Virus record (IMG/VR): IMGVR_UViG_3300037245_000677
Coordinates: 1 to 47,254 of that record
Origin: a virus
Length of the DNA: 47,254 nt
Strand: one strand, 5' to 3'
The notes under the pieces were generated by a model that ran no database searches, was not told the origin of the DNA, and saw nothing but the letters and a program-made list of their open reading frames with translations. The position numbers and the translations under genes were made by a program. Positions within the stretch are counted from its first letter, which is position 1. Each line of letters starts with the position of its first letter. Positions 1 to 6,972 of the stretch are shown here, one piece after another.

Positions 1-46
1 GGGGGTGGGGGTTGGTCGTACTCCCCATGGGGTAGGGGGTGGGGGT
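1..46 (+). other. G-run tract with quadruplex potential and palindrome
   Basis: Five runs of 4-5 G (1-5, 7-11, 29-32, 35-39, 41-45) sit around the 10-bp palindrome CCCCATGGGG at 23-32. Four or more close G runs can form a G-quadruplex, and the palindrome can form a cruciform or bind a dimeric protein. The same tract recurs at 47119-47164. Its location between terS and the terL-side genes makes a packaging role possible; that is inference. Confidence 0.55.
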
Positions 47-136
47 ACATAGAACAATGACAAATACCCCAGAAAACAGAGGGGGAGGGTGTGACTATCG
101 CATACATGGAGCACACACACATACAAGGGGGGGGTG
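1..136. repeat. Direct terminal repeat, left copy
   Basis: Bases 1-136 recur at 47119-47254. The first 126 bases are identical, position 127 differs (G here, T at 47245), and the last nine agree again. The repeat is non-coding, rich in G runs and CA repeats, and lies between terS and the rest of the late operon, where packaging sites are often found. It is either a true short terminal repeat or the overlap of a circular/permuted assembly; the sequence alone cannot tell which. Confidence 0.9.
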
Positions 137-257
137 ACTGACTGAGTACCAGCACACACATACACACATCAAGGCTATTAACCACATGCATTGATAGTGG
201 TATAGCATACGCATACATACACATCATGGTATATGATCCTGTTGTCCTTATTAAGCT
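137..257. other. Non-coding stretch downstream of terS
   Basis: No convincing gene is present. It holds CA-rich repeats and one small inverted repeat (ACCAC 181-185 with GTGGT 197-201). Together with the terminal repeat it forms about 325 bp of non-coding DNA, counted round the circle, between terS and the next late gene (start 47050). This is a candidate pac/cos region. Confidence 0.4.
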
Positions 258-743
258 CTATTCAATGCTTAGTATCTCGTTGTTAGCCTCAATTAAAGCA
301 ATTAGCTCTGCCTTTGTCTGTGGTCTGTGGATAACTTCCCCAGTGGTTGTTACTTCTGACTTAGTCGAGTAGTTAAACCATGATTGTAGTACTAAGGACA
401 CGACACGCTCATTGTATATGCCTATTGCTGCGCCTTCTAGTATGTCATCATGGCAGCGTTGCTTAGCGCGCGTAATAACATCACTGTAGTTATTGATTTC
501 ATCATCATATTCACCTTTGATATACCTTGAAACAGATTGAGAACTATTGAGGTCTAAAGCTTCCCTGCACATTCTACCAAAGAATGGAGGTCTAACAAAT
601 TGAATGATATTACCACGTTTAGTAGTTTTAGTTGCAAGGTCTGAATATTGCACTTTGAACCAACTATCTATATCAGCTTGCATATCATCTGAATACTGAT
701 ATTTTCTATGACCGTTATATTTTGGTGTATCAATGCTATTCAT
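258..743 (-). CDS. terS: Terminase small subunit (P22 gp3-like)
   Basis: This 161-residue protein resembles the DNA-packaging gp3/small terminase family. A helix-rich N-terminal half contains PPFFGRMCREA. The typical C-terminal signature ITRAKQRCHDDILEGAAIGI is followed by YNERVVSLVLQSWF. The small subunit recognises the packaging site and recruits the large subunit. The start at 743 is preferred because GGAG lies about 11 bases upstream; the next upstream ATG (764, seven codons longer) has its AGG too close. It is transcribed leftward into the terminal repeat, and on a circular map the small genes before terL follow, so it is the first gene of the late operon. A single exact DnaA-box-like 9-mer (326-334) inside the gene is expected by chance. 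Confidence 0.75.
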   Translation of the reverse strand: MNSIDTPKYNGHRKYQYSDDMQADIDSWFKVQYSDLATKTTKRGNIIQFVRPPFFGRMCREALDLNSSQSVSRYIKGEYDDEINNYSDVITRAKQRCHDDILEGAAIGIYNERVVSLVLQSWFNYSTKSEVTTTGEVIHRPQTKAELIALIEANNEILSIE

Positions 744-876
744 TAAGATTGTAGCTCCAATCATTCCTATCTAATATATAAGTAAGCTTAGTATATAAAC
801 CTATAAGATAAACGTTATACCTCGTATTAATAGCTTTAGGGTAGCACAGATCTAATAGCGTTGTCAAATCACCTAT

Positions 877-973
877 ACTGTATACATTGCACAAATAAGG
901 ACAGTATACATGACATAATATACAAACTTTAAAAAGAACGTAAATAACTGTTGACAGTCTAACAGTATACATG
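877..973. repeat. Three GTATAC-centred 12-mers (putative operators)
   Basis: ACTGTATACATT (877-888), ACAGTATACATG (901-912) and ACAGTATACATG (962-973) share the palindromic core GTATAC. The copies are 24 and 61 bp apart, start to start, so not evenly spaced. They lie between divergent operons, the usual place for repressor or activator sites. No binding protein can be assigned from sequence. Confidence 0.5.
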
Positions 974-1095
974 TTATTGTATAATCATGGTTCGAGCAAA
1001 TCACATCAAGTCATCAATCGTTTTACATCACATTTACACTTTACAAATTGACTTACTACTTGCTTAACTGGTTGAACATTGAAAACTGAATATCG

Positions 1096-1139
1096 AAGAT
1101 TAAGGGAAAAGATTAATCTTGCTGTACAACTGATATAAT
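1096..1139 (+). promoter_or_regulatory. Early promoter (extended -10) with overlapping inverted repeat
   Basis: TGATATAAT at 1131-1139 is a TGn-extended -10 hexamer that can work with a weak -35. The region where the -35 would lie (about 1111-1116) is covered by the inverted repeat AAGATTAA (1096-1103) / TTAATCTT (1113-1120). A protein bound there would be well placed to block or aid RNA polymerase. It reads toward the first early gene at 1256. Confidence 0.5.
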
Positions 1140-1255
1140 TAGCAATGCGAACAGATTGCCATGACATTATAAACAAGTGGAAGAACAGCGTAACAATTAA
1201 ATTACTTAAGGGTATTAAGTTAGTATCTTTAAATGAATTTAATTGGAGTAACATT

Positions 1256-1426
1256 ATGAAAATAGGAAATATAGTAGAATATCTAGGCTGTCCAGTATGT
1301 GACTGTGTATCCATCAAACTACACGATACCAGAGCGACATATAACGCTACACCTCGTAAATGTCCACGTTGTTGGGGAATACTAGAGGTGAGAGAAATGA
1401 ACGCTACAGACGCTATAAACGCTTAA
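1256..1426 (+). CDS. Small zinc-ribbon-like protein
   Basis: A 56-residue protein with two CxxC pairs (CPVC near residue 10 and CPRC near residue 35), the pattern of a treble-clef or zinc-ribbon knuckle. The start at 1256 is chosen because GGAG lies eight bases upstream; upstream in-frame ATGs have no binding site and would run into the promoter. It is the first gene after the divergent control region, so probably immediate-early. The function is unknown; such peptides often bind host proteins or nucleic acid. Confidence 0.55.
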   Translation: MKIGNIVEYLGCPVCDCVSIKLHDTRATYNATPRKCPRCWGILEVREMNATDAINA

Positions 1427-1457
1427 GAAATAAGCGGAAGAAAAAGGAGTTAGAAAC

Positions 1458-1601
1458 ATGAAACCAGAAAAATACGGAGATAAAGTATATTACAAAGGTC
1501 AAGCGTGGTTTATCAACTACACAAAGAGCAACGCAACCAGCTATTACATAACAGACTATAGCGGTCATACATTAACGATCCAGATTAGCGATTTAGCATA
1601 A
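1458..1601 (+). CDS. Small hypothetical protein
   Basis: A 47-residue protein preceded by AAAAAGGAG with good spacing. It is rich in Tyr, Thr and Lys (KVYYKGQAWFINYT), suggesting a small beta-rich fold such as an SH3-like barrel. It is not a recognised family. It belongs to the chain of short early genes. Confidence 0.5.
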   Translation: MKPEKYGDKVYYKGQAWFINYTKSNATSYYITDYSGHTLTIQISDLA

Positions 1602-1625
1602 CAACAAAAGAAAGAGGTAAAAGCA

Positions 1626-1787
1626 ATGACAATAGTAAGAGATAATAGCAAGTATGAATTTGATTATGATAACCAAGCATGGACAAAAGACGGTAAATAC
1701 ATGGACTGTAATCACCCTGTAAGCATGGATTGTAAGTGCTATGGGAAAATACATAAGGGTGAAACATTCAGCGGTGAACCATACTAA
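1626..1787 (+). CDS. Small hypothetical protein
   Basis: A 53-residue protein starting at ATG 1626 behind AAAGAGG. It contains several Cys/His residues (CNHP...CKC) that could bind zinc. No family is recognised. It lies in line with its neighbours in the early cluster. Confidence 0.5.
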   Translation: MTIVRDNSKYEFDYDNQAWTKDGKYMDCNHPVSMDCKCYGKIHKGETFSGEPY

Positions 1788-1859
1788 TCAACAACCGCAG
1801 TTTTAAAGGGCATCTGTAAAAACCCTATTCCACGAATAAATTATAAGGAAGTAATTAGC

Positions 1860-2036
1860 ATGAAAACATTATTTATACAATACAGTTTTAACGGTCCAAA
1901 GTGGGAACTATGGAATACAAACGTTGAAACTATCAATGAGGCATGGGAAGAATTAGACGATAGGCATTTAATAACAGATGGGGCAACATTATATTATGGT
2001 GATGAAATAATGACAATAAACGGAGGGTTTCAATAA
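1860..2036 (+). CDS. Small hypothetical protein
   Basis: A 58-residue acidic protein with several aromatics, behind AAGGAAG. Its stop overlaps the next start (TAATG), showing translational coupling to the membrane peptide at 2036. The function is not recognised. Confidence 0.5.
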   Translation: MKTLFIQYSFNGPKWELWNTNVETINEAWEELDDRHLITDGATLYYGDEIMTINGGFQ

Positions 2037-2188
2037 TGATTGAACTAACAAGCAAACTTAACATGTATCTATGGGAGAATCAAATCTATTACTACATGTC
2101 TGAATCAGATCTAACAAGAGGGTTTGCCTTCTTATGTATCATTGGAATATTAACGTTAGTCGTAATAGTAGCGAGAACAAGACGTTAA
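2036..2188 (+). CDS. Small single-pass membrane protein
   Basis: A 50-residue protein with one strong C-terminal membrane segment (FAFLCIIGILTLVVIVA) followed by a basic tail (RTRR), predicting a cytoplasmic C-terminus. The start shares one base with the previous stop. Its role is unknown; early phage membrane peptides may act in exclusion or host takeover. Confidence 0.5.
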   Translation: MIELTSKLNMYLWENQIYYYMSESDLTRGFAFLCIIGILTLVVIVARTRR

Positions 2189-2338
2189 AGAGAGTTAAGC
2201 GTTTAAGCCACATATATACGGTATTCTACACGGAGCAGTAAAAACCCTTTTTATTTTACGATTTATTTTAACTTCGTATAACATCACATATAACACGCAT
2301 TATTTATAGAACATCATACAACACGAAAGAGGTACATT

Positions 2339-3127
2339 ATGACTAATTATGAAGAAAAGAAACAAGCACGCATTGAGAGATACAATGAATTAGCAGGCAA
2401 AGCAGGGGCTAGAAGCAACGATTTGGCAAACGAATCAAGCGAGATGGTAAGAGCAATTCCAATGGGTCAACCTATAATGCCTGATCATCACAGTTATAAA
2501 AGTGATGTTGCATATCGAGAGAGAGCAGGTAACAAGATGCGTAAGAGCTTTGAAGAATCAGATAAGGCAGAGTATTACAAGAACAAAGCAGAAGCAGCAG
2601 AGAGCAACACAGCCATCTCAAGCGACGATCCTGAAGCATTAACCAAGTTAAAATCCAAATTAGAATCATTGCAAGCTCACCAAGTACATGCAAAAAAGAT
2701 AAATGCATATTATAAGAAAGTTGGAACGCTTGACGGTTGCGAGTTTGCAGAAGATTACGATCATAAGGCACTTGCAAGCAATATAGCATATAGTTGGGAT
2801 AAACGTCCATATGCTAGCTTTACACTAACAAATAATAATAGCAAGATGAAAGCAACCAAAGACCGCATAGCAAGACTAGAGCAATCAGCTAACACAGAAT
2901 ACCATGATATATTATTTACTGGTGGAGCTATTCACCATGACACAGAGCAGAACAGGGTGCAATTAATATTTGATGATGTACCAGATGCAGAAGTTAGAGC
3001 AATATGCAAGTCCTTCGCTTTTAGATGGTCCAGAGCTAACACAGCATGGCAAAGACAGCTAACAAGAGCTGGACAATACGCTGCAAGATCAGCAGTTAAA
3101 GAAATTGAAGCAACACAAGGAGAATAA
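2339..3127 (+). CDS. DUF3560 domain protein
   Basis: A 262-residue protein preceded by GAAAGAGG. The N-terminal ~90 residues (ERYNELAGKAGARSNDL, then a Gly/Pro/His-rich stretch and SYKSDVAYRERAGNKMRKSF) match the DUF3560 family, seen in phages and conjugative elements. A charged helical middle follows (about 75-110). The C-terminal part (about 190-262, VQLIFDDVPDAEVRAICKSF and FRWSRANTAWQRQLT) resembles an adjacent module often found with it. The molecular function is unknown, and its early position would fit interference with host DNA processes. The domain call is confident; the role is not. Confidence 0.7.
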   Translation: MTNYEEKKQARIERYNELAGKAGARSNDLANESSEMVRAIPMGQPIMPDHHSYKSDVAYRERAGNKMRKSFEESDKAEYYKNKAEAAESNTAISSDDPEALTKLKSKLESLQAHQVHAKKINAYYKKVGTLDGCEFAEDYDHKALASNIAYSWDKRPYASFTLTNNNSKMKATKDRIARLEQSANTEYHDILFTGGAIHHDTEQNRVQLIFDDVPDAEVRAICKSFAFRWSRANTAWQRQLTRAGQYAARSAVKEIEATQGE

Positions 3128-3135
3128 GCAAATGA
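3111..3135 (+). repeat. Repeated 25-nt translation-start leader, copy 1
   Basis: These 25 bases contain AAGGAG, a short spacer and an ATG, and recur exactly at 3879-3903 in front of another gene. Identity extends on both sides of the ribosome binding site, more than a shared Shine-Dalgarno requires. Duplication of a gene-start unit or a common regulator are possible causes. Confidence 0.6.
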
Positions 3136-3389
3136 AACAATCATATATCATAAGCAAACCACATTTAGAATATGACGAGTATATTATAATTGACATGGAG
3201 AAAGAAACTTCAACGATCCATTTAATCGACAGGGAGAGAAATATACATTTTGGTGCATCAACATACAATGTTAAGCATGTAGGATATGAAGGTGTAGGCA
3301 TTAATCAAGGAACATTAAAAGATAGATTACATCTACTTGGTTGGAGCGTGGAAAGAGCCTTTAAAACTCCGACAAGAAAATATAACTAG
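3132..3389 (+). CDS. Hypothetical protein
   Basis: An 85-residue protein. The start at 3132 is chosen because AAGGAG lies nine bases upstream; a longer reading from 3105 would overlap the preceding gene. Sequence such as YDEYIIIDMEKETSTIHLID suggests a mixed alpha/beta fold. No family is recognised. Confidence 0.55.
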   Translation: MKQSYIISKPHLEYDEYIIIDMEKETSTIHLIDRERNIHFGASTYNVKHVGYEGVGINQGTLKDRLHLLGWSVERAFKTPTRKYN

Positions 3390-3435
3390 TTTCTATAAAA
3401 CACGCAATATTCACAACATGAAAGAGAGATTTATT

Positions 3436-3636
3436 ATGTTAACATCACTATTTAATAATAAAGAAGTAAAGCAAATTCACAAAGCACATGACACAAACGG
3501 TAATGGAGTTTACAAGGTATTCTATACAGACGATACAAACGAGATAACAAGGGATCCAGAGTATAAGCTATCCTTTGCAGCAGATAAGATGTACAAGAGC
3601 CTAAGCGGTTTATATGGGAGCAGGTGCAAGTCATGA
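3436..3636 (+). CDS. Hypothetical protein
   Basis: A 66-residue protein with the start at 3436 behind AAAGAGAG, the same weak site type used by the genes at 1626 and 2339. A longer reading from 3418 lacks a binding site. Its stop overlaps the next start (ATGA at 3633), so translation of the pair is coupled. The function is unknown. Confidence 0.5.
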   Translation: MLTSLFNNKEVKQIHKAHDTNGNGVYKVFYTDDTNEITRDPEYKLSFAADKMYKSLSGLYGSRCKS

Positions 3637-3878
3637 CATACAATGAATGGATTGATACATTAATAGATGAAAAAGGCTATGACGTAAACGACATAATACT
3701 AGAAAAAGAAGGATCTAGCGGATTGAATATAATTGAGCTTGGAGCTGTTATAGATCAGATTAAAGCTTGCGCTCTCAAGGAACGTAAAGCAATAAGAAAC
3801 ATGATAGTAAGGATTGACTTTGCAAATGGGAATGTCCTACATTATTTTAAACACCTAGCAAATGCAATGGTAAGATAA
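3633..3878 (+). CDS. Hypothetical protein
   Basis: An 81-residue protein coupled to the preceding gene by a 4-base ATGA overlap; GGGAG lies upstream. It is mostly helical, with hydrophobic and charged residues alternating in the middle. No recognised family. Confidence 0.5.
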   Translation: MTYNEWIDTLIDEKGYDVNDIILEKEGSSGLNIIELGAVIDQIKACALKERKAIRNMIVRIDFANGNVLHYFKHLANAMVR

Positions 3879-3903
3879 CAACACAAGGAGAATAAGCAAA
3901 TGA
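3879..3903 (+). repeat. Repeated 25-nt translation-start leader, copy 2
   Basis: Exact copy of 3111-3135, including AAGGAG, the spacer and the ATG at 3900. Confidence 0.6.
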
Positions 3904-4433
3904 TTAACAATAAATATATCATCGGTGACATACTAACAGCATCTTACTCATTGGAATATGTAGTAACCAAGATAAACAAAGCGACTTATGACCTAACCAC
4001 CAAGTACGAGCTTGACAAGAGCGTTGAGTATCCAAGCATAAGGCGCATACATCAAAGCAAACTAGAAAGCTACAGATACAATAAAGCTGGACACATGGAA
4101 GTATCATCAGCCAAAAACGAAACAATTCCAACCGTTAAAATTAACGATATATTTGTAAATTCGTGGGGGTATGACCAAACAAATATAGACTTTTATCAAG
4201 TGGTTAAAGTTTCAGCAAGCGGGAAAACTATATCAATCCAACGTATGAGCGGAAAGATATTAGAAGAAACTAGCAACATGAGCTATAAAGTAATGCCTGG
4301 ATTACTTAAAAAGGATAGTGATATTATGACCAAGAAGGTTAGCAGCTATCGAGGTAAGGCGACTATTGGCTTCAACCATGGAGCTGGTTACAAGTGGGAT
4401 GGAAAACCCGAAAGAATGAGTTGCTACGCATGA
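3900..4433 (+). CDS. Hypothetical protein
   Basis: A 177-residue basic protein translated from the repeated leader. It has beta-type stretches (KYIIGDILTASYSLEYVVTK; QTNIDFYQVVKVSASGKTIS) resembling the short phage family in which a transcription-factor-like SH3 fold is followed by a basic tail. It is not firmly assignable. Its stop overlaps the next start by ATGA. Confidence 0.5.
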   Translation: MINNKYIIGDILTASYSLEYVVTKINKATYDLTTKYELDKSVEYPSIRRIHQSKLESYRYNKAGHMEVSSAKNETIPTVKINDIFVNSWGYDQTNIDFYQVVKVSASGKTISIQRMSGKILEETSNMSYKVMPGLLKKDSDIMTKKVSSYRGKATIGFNHGAGYKWDGKPERMSCYA

Positions 4434-4615
4434 GTAGATATTATAAAATGCCAAAGAAATATAACAGTATGCGAAAGTATCACGGCAAATGCGAAGAATG
4501 CGGAGAGCGTACACCGTTCGATAAAATACATAGTTGGGTAGATGGATCAAACATATCAATAACATACTACTCTCCTTATCTGTGTAAATCATGCTATGAC
4601 ATGGCACATAACTAA
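4430..4615 (+). CDS. Small zinc-finger-like protein
   Basis: A 61-residue basic protein with two CxxC pairs (CEECG near residue 23 and CKSC near residue 53), typical of a small zinc-binding knuckle. The start is set by the ATGA overlap with the previous stop; the longer reading from 4394 is embedded in that gene. A nucleic-acid-binding role is possible but not shown. Confidence 0.5.
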   Translation: MSRYYKMPKKYNSMRKYHGKCEECGERTPFDKIHSWVDGSNISITYYSPYLCKSCYDMAHN

Positions 4616-4625
4616 CCAACCGCCA

Positions 4626-4644
4626 GCCGTGGCATTGTAACGGC
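4626..4644 (+). promoter_or_regulatory. Leader hairpin, copy 1
   Basis: GCCGT (4626-4630) and ACGGC (4640-4644) pair around the 9-base loop GGCATTGTA. The hairpin ends 16 bases before the start of the gene at 4661. A second copy at 5306-5324 keeps the loop except one base and exchanges the closing pair T-A for A-T, so pairing is conserved while the sequence changes. This points to a functional RNA structure near the ribosome binding site. Confidence 0.55.
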
Positions 4645-4660
4645 AGAAAGTGAAAGTATC

Positions 4661-5290
4661 ATGGGATTAGACATGGATTTAAACAGAGTGAAGAAAGTAA
4701 ACAACTTGACATTTGACATGATTATGAACATTGGTGAGGTTGCAATAGCAGCACTAACAACATGGGAAGGAAACGAAGGCTTAAGACAAGCGCAGGAAGC
4801 AGCACCAACAATTAACGATCTGTTTTTCCTATCGTTCAAGTACGACTTTTACAAAGATGGATCGGTAGCATTTGCCCAAGAACTCATGGAATGGCGAAAA
4901 GCAAACGCTATCCACAAATGGTTTGTCGAGAATGTCCAAGATAATGAAGATGATTGCAGAAGTTATGAGCTTACCTTAGAGAACCTAATCAGGTTAAAAG
5001 ATATTTGTTATACGGTTGCAAACAGTACTAAGTTGATAGATGGTAAAATAACTAATGGTTATACATTTGATTCATCAGGAAAGCGTATACCTAACTATGA
5101 AGATGGTAAGTTCATGGAAGATAGCACGAAGGCAGAGGAACTTTTGCCAACTGCATCAGGTTTCTTCTTTGGTAATACAGAATACAACGAATGGTATTAC
5201 ACAGATGTATACGAAACAGCGCTACAACTGGACATGATGATTAAAATGTTTGATGATAGATACCATTATTATTATAGTAGTTCTTGGTAG
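4661..5290 (+). CDS. MGLDMxL-family phage protein of unknown function
   Basis: A 209-residue protein whose start (MGLDMDLNRVKKV) and the motif WRKANAIHKWFVENVQ mark a widespread phage/prophage family of unknown function, in which the N-terminal MGLDMYL and a YWRKxNxIHxWFV motif are diagnostic. The C-terminus (FFFGNTEYNEWYYTDV) fits the same family. The binding site is weak (GAAAGTGAAAG) and lies just after a hairpin, so translation may be regulated. Confidence 0.65.
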   Translation: MGLDMDLNRVKKVNNLTFDMIMNIGEVAIAALTTWEGNEGLRQAQEAAPTINDLFFLSFKYDFYKDGSVAFAQELMEWRKANAIHKWFVENVQDNEDDCRSYELTLENLIRLKDICYTVANSTKLIDGKITNGYTFDSSGKRIPNYEDGKFMEDSTKAEELLPTASGFFFGNTEYNEWYYTDVYETALQLDMMIKMFDDRYHYYYSSSW

Positions 5291-5305
5291 AACACAACAG
5301 CCCAA

Positions 5306-5324
5306 GCCGAGGCATTATATCGGC
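5306..5324 (+). promoter_or_regulatory. Leader hairpin, copy 2
   Basis: GCCGA (5306-5310) and TCGGC (5320-5324) pair around the loop GGCATTATA. It sits directly before AGGAGG and 11 bases before the start at 5336. It differs from copy 1 by a compensatory change in the closing pair. Confidence 0.55.
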
Positions 5325-5335
5325 AGGAGGACACA

Positions 5336-5476
5336 ATGGAATTTATAACAATGAAAGAGATGATCCAACTAGCTAATAAAACCATAGCCGTAGCCAAAGA
5401 GAATGAACAGCTGCTTATTACAATAATGCGACTTGAAGGCGAAATAATTAGACTGAAAGGAAATAAAAATGATTAA
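5336..5476 (+). CDS. Small coiled-coil protein
   Basis: A 46-residue protein behind a strong GGAGG. It is one continuous predicted helix with heptad-like hydrophobics (AKENEQLLITIMRLEGEIIR), so probably a short coiled coil that dimerises. It overlaps the next gene by eight bases, suggesting coupling. The function is unknown. Confidence 0.5.
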   Translation: MEFITMKEMIQLANKTIAVAKENEQLLITIMRLEGEIIRLKGNKND

Positions 5477-5828
5477 AGTTAAAACAACAATTACACTCAA
5501 AGACGGAACTACAAAGACAATAGAGGGTAAAGGAATCGCCGCTATAATGATGATCGATAACGAATCGTCTGCTGTATTGGTAAATGGGGAGTTAACTAAA
5601 GGTGAGTGGCTAAGTATTTTGGATAATCTGGATAAGGTCAAAGAAAGAATATACGAAGATGAACCAATACTTAAGATGATACATGAAGGGCCAAGCGAAA
5701 GTGATATGCAGGAAGCAATGCAAACGTTTGATAAACTGTTTTCAAAGTCACCAGGTGGGGAGCTATCAGGAGTACCAGAGCTAGACGAAATACTAGCATC
5801 GTTTGAGAAGAAATCACATGACTATTAA
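5469..5828 (+). CDS. Hypothetical acidic protein
   Basis: A 119-residue protein. The N-terminal half is a beta-rich module (MIKVKTTITLKDGTTKTIEG). The C-terminal half is helical and acidic. It starts inside the previous gene and ends inside the next, so all three are likely translated together. No recognised family. Confidence 0.55.
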   Translation: MIKVKTTITLKDGTTKTIEGKGIAAIMMIDNESSAVLVNGELTKGEWLSILDNLDKVKERIYEDEPILKMIHEGPSESDMQEAMQTFDKLFSKSPGGELSGVPELDEILASFEKKSHDY

Positions 5829-6084
5829 ACAACTAATGATTAAGCTATACGGCTATGCAGTAGTCCTAATAATTCCACATGGTGTATTAGTATTCTTTGT
5901 ATTCATAGCATGGCTACTTGATCCTTACAATATGGAAATGAAAAGGTTTGCTGTAACAAGTGGGTTAACATTATCTATCCATGCAGCTGTACTATTCATA
6001 ATATTAGTTTTTCACACAATATACATGGCTGCTTATGATTGGAGATATTCAAGGACAAGAAAGATAAGGAGAAATTTGAAATGA
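5818..6084 (+). CDS. Small two-helix membrane protein
   Basis: An 88-residue protein with two hydrophobic segments (about residues 12-32 and 45-67, the second including SIHAAVLFIILVFHTIYMAA) and a strongly basic C-terminus, so both ends are probably cytoplasmic. It overlaps the upstream gene by 11 bases and the downstream start by ATGA. The role is unknown; it is far from the lysis genes, so a holin role is less likely. Confidence 0.55.
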   Translation: MTIKQLMIKLYGYAVVLIIPHGVLVFFVFIAWLLDPYNMEMKRFAVTSGLTLSIHAAVLFIILVFHTIYMAAYDWRYSRTRKIRRNLK

Positions 6085-6302
6085 AATACACATTCACAAC
6101 AAAAGAACCGATAGAGGGCTGCTATAATTGCCCCATATGCGACAGTAATGGCTGGTGTGGTATCAATGAGGATATACGCTCACAAGAGCTTAGACCTAAG
6201 ATATGCCCTTTGAAAGAAGCAGACAGCAAAAAGACCCTCGCAAGCGAAGATCTAAGTGCCGAAAGAGAATTAGGTAACATGAATAATCTCGAGGGGATAT
6301 AA
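6081..6302 (+). CDS. Cys-rich putative zinc-binding protein
   Basis: A 73-residue protein starting at 6081 behind AAGGAG. The N-terminal half has a dense Cys pattern (CYNCPICDSNGWCG and a later CPL), as in the short phage proteins that carry a YNCPICxxxxWC zinc site. The C-terminal tail is charged and likely disordered. The function is unknown. Confidence 0.55.
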   Translation: MKYTFTTKEPIEGCYNCPICDSNGWCGINEDIRSQELRPKICPLKEADSKKTLASEDLSAERELGNMNNLEGI

Positions 6303-6351
6303 CCTGATTATAGCACAACGACAATAAAAATGCAAAAGGAGGGCATACAAC

Positions 6352-6582
6352 ATGCCTAAACACTTATTAACAAAAGACCAGCAAAAAAGGAAAACCCTAT
6401 ACGACAGGAAACATTTCACGACATTAACAGCAAAGGTAAGCAAGCCATATAAGGCTGAGCTACTAGACTATATTGCACAAACAGGAGGGTATCGCAACGG
6501 TAAGCCAGTAACTAACATGAACAGCTTTTTGCTGTATTGTATCGAGTTTACAAGAAAATATGAATGTGAAAGCGAGGATTAA
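6352..6582 (+). CDS. Ribbon-helix-helix-like DNA-binding protein
   Basis: A 76-residue basic protein behind AGGAGG. A short strand (FTTLTAKVSKPYKAELLDYI), a helix, a loop containing Gly residues, and a second helix (NMNSFLLYCIEFT) fit the ribbon-helix-helix fold seen in Arc/MetJ and plasmid copy-control proteins. It would bind DNA as a dimer, and is one candidate for the operators at 877-973. The assignment rests on pattern only. Confidence 0.5.
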   Translation: MPKHLLTKDQQKRKTLYDRKHFTTLTAKVSKPYKAELLDYIAQTGGYRNGKPVTNMNSFLLYCIEFTRKYECESED

Positions 6583-6584
6583 CA

Positions 6585-6938
6585 ATGCGGATAATATCAC
6601 AAGACGGAAAGATAGACGTTAATTATAAAAAAATGGTTATATATACGGAAAAGGTAACCCTGAACAAAACTATAAAAGGAAATCCTGATGCGGTTATGCA
6701 AGAGCTTAAGCAAGATAAGAGAATTAGTTATAAGGAACATAGAGTAATTGCACACAAGACTTGTGACGAATACTGGATACTAGGCAAATACCCAACCGAA
6801 CAAAGAGCTTTAGAGGTCATGGCGGAGATAAATGAAATGTGGCAGGGCGAAAAGCAAGAATTAATAGATACTAATGGTGACACTGTAAGAACTGTGTATC
6901 TTAATCTTGTCTACCAAATGCCACAAGCGACAGAATAA
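6585..6938 (+). CDS. MRIISQDG-family phage protein
   Basis: A 117-residue protein starting MRIISQDGKIDV, the characteristic start of a family common in phages and integrative elements of Bacillota. It has a central IAHKTCDEYWILGKY strand pair and a helix (ALEVMAEINEMWQ). The function is unknown. It follows the ribbon-helix-helix-like gene by two bases, so the two are probably co-translated. Confidence 0.6.
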   Translation: MRIISQDGKIDVNYKKMVIYTEKVTLNKTIKGNPDAVMQELKQDKRISYKEHRVIAHKTCDEYWILGKYPTEQRALEVMAEINEMWQGEKQELIDTNGDTVRTVYLNLVYQMPQATE

Positions 6939-6972
6939 AAGCATAGCAATAAATAGAAATAGCTAGAAACGG

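Larger units (their letters stand above)
744..1255. promoter_or_regulatory. Divergent control region between early and late operons
   Basis: About 500 bp without a supported gene separates terS (leftward) from the first early gene (rightward). It holds three near-identical 12-mers centred on GTATAC (877-888, 901-912, 962-973). There is an isolated TTGACA at 951-956, a TATAAT at 980-985 (spacing too long to pair with it), and an extended -10 (TGATATAAT, 1131-1139) preceded by an 8-bp inverted repeat (1096-1103 / 1113-1120). ORFs here overlap these elements, lack binding sites and look unlike proteins. The layout resembles an early/late switch with operators; the cognate regulator is unknown. 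Confidence 0.55.

Noticed and set aside
326-334. Exact DnaA box inside terS
   Set aside because: A single 9-mer of this degeneracy is expected by chance in a 47-kb AT-rich sequence.
736-972. 78-codon frame on the - strand in the divergent control region
   Set aside because: Cys/Tyr/Leu-rich composition typical of chance frames in AT-rich DNA, no ribosome binding site, and overlap with the operator-like repeats and terS start.
951-985. TTGACA at 951 and TATAAT at 980 as one promoter
   Set aside because: The spacer is 23 bases, too long for a standard promoter; each may be used with another element.
987-1067. 26-codon frame after TATAAT at 980
   Set aside because: No ribosome binding site, its ATG lies almost on the -10 element, and its sequence has no protein-like features.
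1006-1317. 103-codon frame on the - strand opposite the first early gene
   Set aside because: Antisense to a supported gene and promoter, with no binding site and unlikely composition.
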